From DATKSS01 sp049582065 (lineage in GTDB: Bacteria; Chloroflexota; Dormibacteria; Dormibacterales; Dormibacteraceae), in assembly GCA_049582065.1 (NCBI GenBank), contig JBAUTF010000157.1, positions 1 through 6,549 of the forward strand: 6,549 bases of DNA, given 5' to 3'. Made by a program: the position numbers and the translations under genes. Of this stretch, positions 1 through 5,155 are shown piece by piece. Below the pieces are notes generated by a model, which had not been told where the DNA came from, made no database searches, and saw nothing but the letters and a program-made list of their open reading frames with translations. Numbering within the stretch: the first letter of the stretch is position 1; every line of letters starts with the position of its first letter.

Positions 1-950
1 TGCGCGGATTGGACGCCGAACACGGTCACCGCGACCGCGATCGCGAGCTCGAAATCGTTGCTGGCGGCGGTGAAACCGAGGGTGGTGGCCTTCTCGTAGG
101 AGAACCGCAGCGCCCAGGCTCCGAAGAAGGCGACGACGAACATGCCGGCGAAGTAGCCGAGCAGCGGCAGCATCACGCGGGCCACGGTCAGCGGCATGCT
201 CGTGATGGTGTGGCCCTGGAGCGCGAACATGACCACGATCGTGAACAGCAATCCGATCAGCGTCAGACGACTTGTCCGGCGGACGAAGTTGGCCTCGTAC
301 CAGGCCCGGCCCTTCCGACGAACCAGCACGAACTGTGTGACCAGACCCGCAAGGAGGGGCACGCCGAGGAAGATCCCGACGCTCACCGCCACAGTACCCG
401 CGTTCACGTTGATCGACTGCCCCTGAAGGCCGAGCCAGCCTGGCAGCACATTGAGGTAGAAGACCGCGAGCCCGGCATACGCGACGATCTGGAAGAAGGC
501 GTTCAGTGCCACCAGCACGGCTGCGTATTCGGCGTCACCTGAGGCGAGCTGGTTCCACACCAGGACCATCGCGATGCATCGGGCGAGGCCCACGAGGATC
601 ACTCCGGTCCGCAGAGCCGGCTGATCGGGGAGCAGTAGCCAGGCGAGAGCGAACATGAACGCAGGTCCGACGATCCAGTTCATAGCCAGCGACATCCCGA
701 GCATCCGCCAGTCCTTGGCGGCGTCCGCAGCGCGCTCGTATCGGACCCTCGCGAGGATCGGGTACATCATCAGCAGCAAGCCGATTGCGATCGGTACCGA
801 AACCTGCTGGATCTGCCACCGTCCGATTGCTGTCCCCAGGCCGGGCCAGATCCTCCCCAGCGCCAGGCCTGCCGCCATCGCGATCAGGATCCACGCGGGC
901 AGAAAACGGTCCACGACCGACAGCCGGCCGGCTACGCTCCGGGGCCGCAC
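1..950 (-). CDS. acr3: Acr3-type arsenite efflux permease (3' end missing)
   Basis: This is an inner-membrane carrier that expels arsenite (BASS/Acr3 superfamily), the main effector of arsenic resistance. About 316 residues are visible, and roughly the last 40-50 of a normal-length Acr3 lie off the left edge. Family marks counted from the GTG at 950: LSVVDRFLPAW near residue 10, PIAIGLLLMMYP near 53, the signature GLARCIAMVLVWN with the conserved thiolate Cys at 125, and TAASNDFELAIAV with the conserved Glu at 301. Alternating hydrophobic helices run throughout. It diverges from arsR. The GTG at 950 is the conservative start, but it has no Shine-Dalgarno sequence. The frame stays open up to a CTG at 986, which has GAGAGGG at the right distance and an in-frame TAG directly before it, so 986 may be the true start. 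The family call is close to certain; only the start is in doubt. Confidence 0.95.
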   Translation of the reverse strand, partial: MRPRSVAGRLSVVDRFLPAWILIAMAAGLALGRIWPGLGTAIGRWQIQQVSVPIAIGLLLMMYPILARVRYERAADAAKDWRMLGMSLAMNWIVGPAFMFALAWLLLPDQPALRTGVILVGLARCIAMVLVWNQLASGDAEYAAVLVALNAFFQIVAYAGLAVFYLNVLPGWLGLQGQSINVNAGTVAVSVGIFLGVPLLAGLVTQFVLVRRKGRAWYEANFVRRTSRLTLIGLLFTIVVMFALQGHTITSMPLTVARVMLPLLGYFAGMFVVAFFGAWALRFSYEKATTLGFTAASNDFELAIAVAVTVFGVQSA

Positions 951-1013
951 CGGCGCCAGGCGCTGGCCTTCTTGGATCGCGCTCAGCTAACTTCCCTCTC
1001 GATCACGTTCAGC

Positions 1014-1035
1014 TATCGTATCAACGATGGTTGAA
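1014..1035. promoter_or_regulatory. Divergent ars promoter and ArsR operator
   Basis: On the + strand TATCGT (1014-1019) sits exactly 7 nt before the arsR ATG. On the - strand TACGAT (1020-1015) is a matching -10 box for acr3. Overlapping them is TCAAC-GATG-GTTGA (1021-1034), a perfect 5-bp inverted repeat that reads TCAA-N6-TTGA and resembles ArsR/SmtB-family half-sites. A second 5-bp inverted repeat, ATCGT-ATCA-ACGAT, covers 1015-1028. No good -35 box is visible for either gene. The inference is one ArsR dimer blocking both transcripts until arsenite binds. The inverted repeats are directly visible; the protein-binding role is inferred. Confidence 0.6.
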
Positions 1036-1383
1036 GCGACCTTGCCCGATATGTTGAGGGCAGGGGCTGTTTCGAGCGGACTAGATCGGACATCAGCCCT
1101 CGTGCTGTGTCGAGCACTCGCGGATCCCACGCGGCTCGAGCTCATGGCCTCGATCTGGGGCGGCGAGCGGTGCGTGTGCGACCTCCAGGAGAGCGTGGGC
1201 GGGAAACCGCAAAACGTCGTGTCCCATCACCTTGCGCAGCTTCGGCAAGCCGGGATGGTGCAGGCGCGTCGTGATGGTCGTTGGGTGTACTACCGGCCGG
1301 CGGATTCGCTCAGCGCCGAGATGGAGCTCGCCCTGACCCTCTTGCTCGGACCTCGTGGTCACCTCGGGTCTGACTGTCAATGA
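1027..1383 (+). CDS. arsR: ArsR-family arsenite-responsive repressor
   Basis: A 118-aa winged-helix ArsR/SmtB repressor, usual length for the family. It contains the family opening motif LADPTRLELM (residues 31-40), the metal-site motif ERCVCDLQ with Cys49 and Cys51 at the start of the DNA-binding region, the recognition helix NVVSHHLAQLRQAGMV (63-78), and the wing RRDGRWVYYRP (81-91). The Cys-x-Cys pair matches the E. coli-type As(III) site; the third ligand there is a nearby Cys, which here is Gln54. Cys28 or Cys117 could substitute. The gene diverges from acr3 and should repress both itself and the pump. No Shine-Dalgarno precedes the ATG, and a TANNNT box ends 7 nt upstream, so the mRNA is probably leaderless and begins at or next to the start codon. 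Confidence 0.93.
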   Translation: MVEATLPDMLRAGAVSSGLDRTSALVLCRALADPTRLELMASIWGGERCVCDLQESVGGKPQNVVSHHLAQLRQAGMVQARRDGRWVYYRPADSLSAEMELALTLLLGPRGHLGSDCQ

Positions 1384-1849
1384 CCATCGACGTCCAGAGG
1401 ACAGGCCTTCCCCCCGCAGCCTTCGAGCTCATGGCCTGACGCCCGCCGCCGAGAGTCGCTGACCGTGACACTTTCCTTTCAGCAGCCGACCGTGACGCCA
1501 GCGGAAAGGGGACTGCATGCGGACTCGACCGTGGGATCAGACTGACCGCATTCCTGGCGGCGCGGCCGGCCTGCCCGTCTGGCTAGCGAGGTTCGGCGCC
1601 AACGAAGTGCTTGCCGTAGCCGTAATTGCGTTGAGCGTCCGGGTATTCAAGATTTCGGCGCCGGCACCATCGACTGGGCCACCCGCGACGAAGCCCAAGC
1701 CGCCCGTGAAACGCCGGCGCTCAGAAACCCTTCGCATTGACTGATCCTGACGACGGCCTCAATGCGGACGGTCCTCTCGATCACGGGACCTAGGACTCTG
1801 GTTTGGACCCCCGAAGCAAAGCAGTCTGGGGTCTGACAGTTCACACTTG
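1384..1849. other. Stretch without a convincing intact gene
   Basis: Nothing recognisable was found on either strand apart from the possible broken frame listed at 1517-1740. A 13-bp word, CCTCTCGATCACG, occurs at 1773-1785 and again at 995-1007 between acr3 and arsR; its meaning is unknown. GACCCC and GGGGTC around 1806-1833 could form a loose 6-bp stem with a 16-nt loop. No T-rich terminator follows arsR. Confidence 0.5.
1517..1740 (+). pseudogene. Possible frameshifted small coding region, unknown
   Basis: An ATG at 1517 follows GGAAAGGGGA, a reasonable ribosome binding site, and opens a 75-codon frame ending at 1744. Its first half has strongly G/C third positions and reads as a hydrophobic stretch (LPVWLARFGANEVLAVAVIA). 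From about 1636 that frame turns into proline- and arginine-rich noise, while the +2-shifted frame becomes the one with G/C third positions, reading IQDFGAGTIDWATRDEAQAA and closing with TGA at 1738-1740. This suggests one ancestral protein broken by a small indel near 1630. No family is recognised. It could equally be a non-coding stretch of high GC. Confidence 0.22.
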
Positions 1850-1950
1850 TTGCAGGGGCTGAGACCTGCGTGTATCGCGGGCGTGAGCACGCAATTGGTC
1901 GCGTATCTATCACACCCAGGGGATCAGGCCCCCTCGGCAGGGCAAGGAGA
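1850..1950 (+). promoter_or_regulatory. Catalase leader: candidate promoter and RBS
   Basis: TTGCAG (1850-1855), a 17-nt spacer and TATCGC (1873-1878) form a plausible but weak sigma-70-like promoter. TATCTA at 1904-1909 is an alternative -10 box. The ribosome binding site AAGGAGA (1944-1950) lies 6 nt before the ATG at 1957 and decides that start over an upstream in-frame GTG at 1870. A 5-bp inverted repeat, AGGGG/CCCCT (1918-1934), sits just before the ribosome binding site. No recognised OxyR, PerR or Fur box was identified. Confidence 0.45.
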
Positions 1951-1956
1951 AACATC

Positions 1957-3438
1957 ATGAGCGCTGATCACCGACACACCACGACTGACGCTGGGATTCC
2001 GGCGCCGAGCGACAACGATTCCCTCACAGTCGGTCCTGACGGGCCGATCCTGCTTCAGGACCACTACGTGATCCAGAAGATGGCCCAGTTCAATCGGGAG
2101 CGTGTTCCGGAGCGTGTTGTTCACGCTAAGGGCGGCGGGGCGCACGGCTTCTTCGAAGTCACGGCGGACGCCAGGGCGTGGACGAAGGCCGACTTCCTCA
2201 AGAGCAAAGGAAAGAAGACACCCGTCTTCGTCCGCTTCTCGACTGTCGCGGGAGAACTTGGTTCAGCCGACACTGCGCGCGACCCTCGCGGCTTTGCGCT
2301 GAAGTTCTATACAGACGAGGGGAACTACGACCTGGTGGGCAACAACACGCCCATCTTCTTCATCCGAGACCCGAGCAAGTTCTCCGACTTCATTCACTCT
2401 CAGAAGCGGATGCCGGACACGCACCTGCGCGACAACACCATGCAGTGGGACTTCTGGTCACTACGCCCCGAGGCGATGCACCAGGTCACCTTCCTGATGA
2501 CCGACCGTGGCACTCCGCGCAGCTGGCGGCACATGAATGGATTCGGCAGCCACACGTTCATGTGGGTGAACGCAGGGGGCCAGCGGTTCTGGGTCAAGTA
2601 CCACTTCAAGACCGAACAGGGCATCCAGAACTTCACCGCTTCGGAAGCCGCGGCGATGGCGGCCGAGGATCCCGACTTCCACATCCGAGATCTACACGAA
2701 AGCATCGCGCGACACGAGGAACCGGTCTGGCGCCTCGAGATGCAGATCATGCCCTTCGACGACGCCGCGGGATACCGGTTCAACCCGTTCGACTTGACCA
2801 AAGTCTGGCCTCACGGCGACTACCCTGCCATCCCGGTTGGCCGCCTAGTTCTCGACCGCAATCCGGAGAACTACTTCGCGGAGGTCGAGCAGGCCGCGTT
2901 CGAGCCGGCCAACATGGTTCCAGGGATAGGACCGAGCCCGGACAAAATGCTGCTCGGCCGCCTCTTCAGCTATCCTGACACGCACCGTTACCGGATTGGC
3001 GCCAACTACCTACAGCTGCCCATCAACCAGCCTAAGTCGCCAGTCAGCAGCTACAACAAGGACGGCGCGATGCGCTACGAGCATGCCGGGGCCCAGCCCG
3101 TCTACGCCCCCAACAGCTTCGGTGGGCCGTCGGCCGATGTCGAGCGCTACGGCCAGGACCCGGGCTGGTCCGTGAGCGGTCAAATGGTCCGCGGCGCCTA
3201 CACGCTGCATCGTGACGACGACGACTACAAGCAGGCGGGTGACCTGGTCCGGAAGGTGCTCTCAAGCGAGGATCGTGATCATCTCGTCAGCAATGTGGTC
3301 GGCCATATGAAGCCAGTACGCCGGGACGTGCAAGAGCGGGCCTTAGGGCACTGGCGTGCGGTGGACGGCGAGCTTGGTGATCGCATCGCTGCTGGTTTGG
3401 GCATCGGGGTTCCTACCGCCGCCCGAGCCAAGCGCTGA
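1957..3438 (+). CDS. katA: Monofunctional haem catalase
   Basis: Converts two hydrogen peroxide molecules to water and oxygen; cytoplasmic, normally a homotetramer with haem b. At 493 aa it is full length for the small-subunit (clade 3 type) catalases. The active-site signature FNRERVPERVVHAKGGGAHG carries the distal His56. Asn129 in LVGNNTPIFFIRD is the second distal residue, and RLFSYPDTHR supplies Arg335 and the proximal haem ligand Tyr339. The NADPH-binding-type core motifs such as NGFGSHTF and KYHFKTEQGI are intact. The N-terminus is His/Thr-rich and has no signal peptide. The ATG at 1957 is chosen because of AAGGAGA 6 nt upstream and because the catalase family begins there; the open frame extends back to 1870 without family similarity. 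It is probably monocistronic, ending in a hairpin at 3459. A link to oxidative stress caused by arsenic is plausible from position only. The symbol katA is by family. Confidence 0.97.
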   Translation: MSADHRHTTTDAGIPAPSDNDSLTVGPDGPILLQDHYVIQKMAQFNRERVPERVVHAKGGGAHGFFEVTADARAWTKADFLKSKGKKTPVFVRFSTVAGELGSADTARDPRGFALKFYTDEGNYDLVGNNTPIFFIRDPSKFSDFIHSQKRMPDTHLRDNTMQWDFWSLRPEAMHQVTFLMTDRGTPRSWRHMNGFGSHTFMWVNAGGQRFWVKYHFKTEQGIQNFTASEAAAMAAEDPDFHIRDLHESIARHEEPVWRLEMQIMPFDDAAGYRFNPFDLTKVWPHGDYPAIPVGRLVLDRNPENYFAEVEQAAFEPANMVPGIGPSPDKMLLGRLFSYPDTHRYRIGANYLQLPINQPKSPVSSYNKDGAMRYEHAGAQPVYAPNSFGGPSADVERYGQDPGWSVSGQMVRGAYTLHRDDDDYKQAGDLVRKVLSSEDRDHLVSNVVGHMKPVRRDVQERALGHWRAVDGELGDRIAAGLGIGVPTAARAKR

Positions 3439-3458
3439 GCGACCAACGGTTGGATGCT

Positions 3459-3480
3459 GGCGGGCGCTGAAGCGCCCGCC
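3459..3480 (+). terminator. Catalase transcription terminator hairpin
   Basis: GGCGGGCGCT and AGCGCCCGCC are perfect 10-bp complements separated by GA, beginning 20 nt after the catalase stop. Allowing a realistic loop, the stem is 8 GC pairs around CTGAAG. No U tract follows, as is common for terminators in high-GC Gram-positives. A small palindrome, CCAAC-G-GTTGG, lies just before it (3443-3453). Confidence 0.75.
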
Positions 3481-3513
3481 GCATCTGTCCGCCGCGAAAG
3501 GGAGCACGGGTAC

Positions 3514-3532
3514 GCTGTCAATTAGGCTGTCA
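3514..3532 (+). repeat. Solitary TGTCA pair, 12-bp period
   Basis: GCTGTCA-ATTAG-GCTGTCA: two identical 7-mers exactly 12 bp apart. The same module closes both tRNA-associated repeat arrays at 4403-4421 and 5260-5277, in the same orientation. Here it stands alone, with no tRNA fragment and no 10-bp repeats beside it, in the gap between the catalase and the DinB-like gene. It may be a relic of an older element end. Confidence 0.6.
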
Positions 3533-3670
3533 AATGTACGATTGGTCGCTTGGCTTGGTGACTGGGCGCGTACTAGGACGTATTGCTAAATCTAGTGGTC
3601 ACCCAACGGCACCGCCGGCGCCGACCATCGTGACTTTCGGGAAAGCTGAACCGTAGCGCAGGCCGCGGTT

Positions 3671-3683
3671 TAGTCTGATCGTC
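3671..3683 (+). promoter_or_regulatory. -10 box for a leaderless transcript
   Basis: TAGTCT (3671-3676) fits TANNNT and ends 7 nt before the GTG at 3684, the same geometry as at arsR. No Shine-Dalgarno is present. This decides for the GTG as start, assuming transcription begins on it. The -35 region is not recognisable. Confidence 0.5.
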
Positions 3684-4133
3684 GTGGATCGCTCCTTCGT
3701 CGCCGCGAACGGGCGCGAGCTCGCTCGGATGCGGGCGCTGGTTTCGCGTTTGAGCGACCGGCAGCTCGGCGCGATGGTCAACGAGTACTGGACCGTGGCC
3801 GGAGTGCTGGGCCACATCGCGTTCTGGGACGGCTGCGCGCTCTACTTCGCCGGCAAGCTCCAGCGCCGCGAGCCGTTCACGGCGTCCGAGAACGAGCCCG
3901 GGGACGTGGACTGGATCAACGACTCCTCGCGTCCTCTGATCGACGCGATTGCTCCTCGCGCTCTGGCCGAGCTGGCGGTGAGCATTGCGGAAGACATCGA
4001 CGAGCTCGTGGCCTCGCTGCCGGATGAACTTCTTGCGAGCCTGGACGAGACCAGCCCGCTCAACCCTGTGCGCGCCGACCACCGGGGCGAGCATCTGGAC
4101 GAGATCGAGGCGGCTATTCGACCACGGACTTGA
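3684..4133 (+). CDS. DinB-like putative metal-binding protein
   Basis: A 149-aa protein resembling the DinB/YfiT and mycothiol-dependent maleylpyruvate isomerase N-terminal four-helix-bundle fold. WTVAGVLGHIAFWD (residues 36-49) supplies His44, and ADHRGEHLDEIE near the C-terminus supplies His133 and His137, spaced HxxxH. Together these form the three-histidine metal site typical of the family. DVDWINDSSRPL (around residues 74-85) is a recurring motif in actinobacterial members. The exact reaction is unknown; relatives use mycothiol or bacillithiol as cofactor. The start is GTG with a leaderless-type promoter. It stands alone between the catalase terminator and the tRNA-associated repeats. 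The C-terminus reaches the natural family end, so the gene looks intact although repeat relics begin 17 bp later. Confidence 0.82.
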   Translation: MDRSFVAANGRELARMRALVSRLSDRQLGAMVNEYWTVAGVLGHIAFWDGCALYFAGKLQRREPFTASENEPGDVDWINDSSRPLIDAIAPRALAELAVSIAEDIDELVASLPDELLASLDETSPLNPVRADHRGEHLDEIEAAIRPRT

Positions 4134-4149
4134 TCCGCATCGTCTGAGA

Positions 4150-4176
4150 GTGTCTACGTGAAGGTGTCAACTGAGG
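4150..4176 (+). repeat. Relic of an array terminus, left of att copy 1
   Basis: GTGTCTACGT-GAA-GGTGTCA followed by ACTGAGG. It matches 4390-4416 at 24 of 27 positions, including an 18-bp exact run, in the same orientation. It carries only the last 10-bp unit plus the first TGTCA box; the second box is degraded (GGCACGT). It lies 17 bp after the DinB-like stop, without its own tRNA fragment, so it looks like the remnant of a third element end. Confidence 0.6.
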
Positions 4177-4236
4177 CACGTCCGGACACCTGCCCTGATC
4201 GCGAGAAGGTGCGGTCGCGCGTTAGTTCGGACTCAC

Positions 4237-4258
4237 AAAAATCGGCGAGTGTGCTCGC
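4237..4258 (-). terminator. Terminator belonging to the original tRNA-Lys
   Basis: On the - strand GCGAG-CACA-CTCGC forms a 5-bp stem that reuses the last bases of the tRNA acceptor arm, followed after CGA by five T. This is the expected intrinsic terminator directly behind a tRNA gene. The second tRNA fragment at 5102 has no such structure, which marks this copy as bordering original chromosome. Confidence 0.55.
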
Positions 4259-4291
4259 GCAGGGAGTCGAACCCTGAACCTTGGGATTAAG
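4254..4291 (-). repeat. tRNA-Lys(CTT) 3' fragment, attachment-site copy 1
   Basis: A 38-bp exact direct repeat of 5102-5139. On the - strand it reads as tRNA nucleotides 34-71: anticodon CTT, AA, stem strand TCCCA, variable AGGTT, T-arm CAGGG-TTCGACT-CCCTG, and acceptor strand CGCGAG. The next bases, C-A-CAC, complete a 7-nt acceptor strand and discriminator but no encoded CCA. The 5' half is absent: the bases before the anticodon cannot pair with TCCCA, so this is not a functional tRNA. Such 3' fragments are the usual identity block left where a tyrosine recombinase inserted an element into a tRNA gene. The Lys assignment rests on standard cloverleaf alignment. Confidence 0.82.
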
Positions 4292-4307
4292 AGGCTGCGG
4301 GCACCCA

Positions 4308-4421
4308 GTGTCAGTGAGTTTCAGCGAGTGCCAAACAAGCCTGCCTTTATGACGCCACGGTGTCAGGGAGTGTCTGCGAGTGTCAGGGAGTCTCTACGTG
4401 AAGGTGTCAATTAAGGTGTCA
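4308..4421 (+). repeat. Phased 10-bp repeat array A with terminal TGTCA pair
   Basis: Three contiguous 10-mers at 4308, 4318 and 4328 (GTGTCAGTGA, GTTTCAGCGA, GTGCCAAACA) are followed by a 22-bp gap containing GCCTGCCT. Four contiguous 10-mers follow at 4360, 4370, 4380 and 4390 (GTGTCAGGGA, GTGTCTGCGA, GTGTCAGGGA, GTCTCTACGT). The array closes with GGTGTCA at 4403 and 4415, 12 bp apart. The first unit begins 17 bp after the last base of the tRNA fragment, exactly as in array B. The 10-bp period keeps all sites on one face of the helix, as expected for cooperative binding, most simply integrase arm-type sites. It overlaps the 3' end of the membrane-protein gene. Confidence 0.75.
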
Positions 4422-4959
4422 CATTGCGCTCAACTGGGCGCTTCAGCATGGCCTCCGCTAGTCGGACCGCGAACAGCAGAAACAGGGTCAGCAGAGGGAT
4501 ACGGCTGAAGACAGACCAGCCCGGGGAATTCGGATCTATGAGCTGTGCCTCGATCTGCGCCAGCACGAAAGCCCCCACCTGCAAACCGATCACAAGCCAC
4601 CACCCCCAGCCCCATCGGCGAACAAGTAAGACGATGGACGCGAAGAGGTCGAGCGCTCCGATCGCGCAGAGCTCAATCGCAAAACGTGCGTGCACTGAGG
4701 CTGCGAGCCCTGAGGCGACGCCTTCTGTGTATTGCTCCGTCCACTCGTCGGAGCCAGCGAAGAAGCACACCAAGGACCCGCACCCGAGCACGGTGACCGA
4801 CGCATATAGCGGCCAGCGGTGGCCATGACCGCGCACGAAGATGTCGAAGAGGATCACGTTGCAGGCAATCAAGGCGATGCCGATGGAGATCCAGGCGACT
4901 ACTGTGAGCCAGGTGAGCACCCGTACATGTTCAATCAGATCTCGCTGAAGAGCCAGCAC
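4411..4959 (-). CDS. Five-helix membrane protein, unknown function
   Basis: A 182-aa integral membrane protein that I do not recognise. Hydrophobic segments lie at about residues 14-40, 51-68, 93-113, 120-140 and 154-171. The loops are short and Arg-flanked; the largest (69-92) is acidic. There is no signal peptide or enzymatic motif. The GTG at 4959 is the first start in the frame; it lacks a Shine-Dalgarno, and a GTG at 4920 (just before the first helix) is an alternative. The stop codon and the last four codons (NVTP) are made by the terminal TGTCA repeat of array A, so the original C-terminus may have been cut by the element end. It is the only cargo gene in the segment between the tRNA fragments. 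G/C third positions support real coding from about 4940 leftward. Confidence 0.65.
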   Translation of the reverse strand: MLALQRDLIEHVRVLTWLTVVAWISIGIALIACNVILFDIFVRGHGHRWPLYASVTVLGCGSLVCFFAGSDEWTEQYTEGVASGLAASVHARFAIELCAIGALDLFASIVLLVRRWGWGWWLVIGLQVGAFVLAQIEAQLIDPNSPGWSVFSRIPLLTLFLLFAVRLAEAMLKRPVERNVTP

Positions 4960-5024
4960 CCCGATGCGATCGTCAGGTCTGCGAGCATGGCGAGTGTCAC
5001 GAAGGTGCCGAAGTAGCTATGGCG
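4935..5024 (-). pseudogene. 3' tail of an upstream gene, membrane-like
   Basis: In the frame shifted relative to the membrane protein, the - strand reads SYFGTFVTLAMLADLTIASG, then CWLFSEI and a TGA at 4937-4935. Third positions are almost all G or C, unlike the flanking bases. The frame stays open back to 5168 but has no good start, and its similarity to coding sequence fades before the tRNA fragment at 5102. It may be the end of a gene overlapping the start of the five-helix protein by about 25 bp, with its beginning lost. Alternatively, it is the first helix of that same protein with a frameshift near 4940. Confidence 0.3.
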
Positions 5025-5101
5025 AACCTTCCGAAGGTCAGTCTTACGGCAGCCGAAGGCGCTTTGTCGACTGGCAGCCGAACTAGCACACGACGATGGT
5101 T

Positions 5102-5139
5102 CTCGCGCAGGGAGTCGAACCCTGAACCTTGGGATTAAG
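5102..5139 (-). repeat. tRNA-Lys(CTT) 3' fragment, attachment-site copy 2
   Basis: Identical over 38 bp to 4254-4291. Here the bases that follow on the - strand are A-A-CCA, which would give a complete acceptor strand, discriminator and encoded CCA, unlike copy 1. No pairing 5' half of a tRNA and no terminator hairpin are present. It therefore borders element DNA on both sides and fits the end of a second integration into the same tRNA gene. Confidence 0.82.
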
Positions 5140-5155
5140 CGGAGATTGACCTTCC

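Larger units (their letters stand above)
4254..5101. mobile_element. Integrase-less segment between two tRNA att copies
   Basis: The segment is bounded by the two 38-bp tRNA-Lys fragments and holds one repeat array (4308-4421), one membrane-protein gene and a gene tail. No integrase, excisionase or replication gene is present. Because the element side of an attR lies on the missing-5'-half side of the tRNA fragment, this segment would be the left end of one integrated element, truncated or overridden by a second integration whose end starts at 5102. It could move in trans if the outer copies recombine. Element identity is inferred from structure only. Confidence 0.5.

Noticed and set aside
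9..542. Open frame on the + strand at the left edge
   Set aside because: It lies antisense to the conserved Acr3 coding sequence and is charged low-complexity without any motif.
1870..1956. Upstream extension of the catalase to a GTG at 1870
   Set aside because: The added 29 residues resemble no catalase, and a strong ribosome binding site serves the ATG at 1957.
1647..1958. 103-codon frame on the - strand upstream of the catalase
   Set aside because: No ribosome binding site, no motif, and it spans the catalase promoter and ribosome binding site.
2178..2978. Long open frame on the + strand inside the catalase
   Set aside because: It lies in another phase of a complete, conserved catalase and has Arg/His/Gly-rich composition typical of a GC-rich shadow frame.
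4254..4330. A functional tRNA gene on the - strand
   Set aside because: Only nucleotides 34 onward fit. Bases before the anticodon do not pair with TCCCA, and no D-arm or acceptor 5' strand is present, at either copy.
4308..4421. CRISPR array
   Set aside because: Units are 10 bp, contiguous and degenerate, with no unique spacers of 30 bp or more and no cas genes.
4424..4828. Open frame on the + strand antisense to the membrane protein
   Set aside because: The - strand frame has clear transmembrane helices and better third-position bias; the + frame is Ser/Arg/Lys noise.
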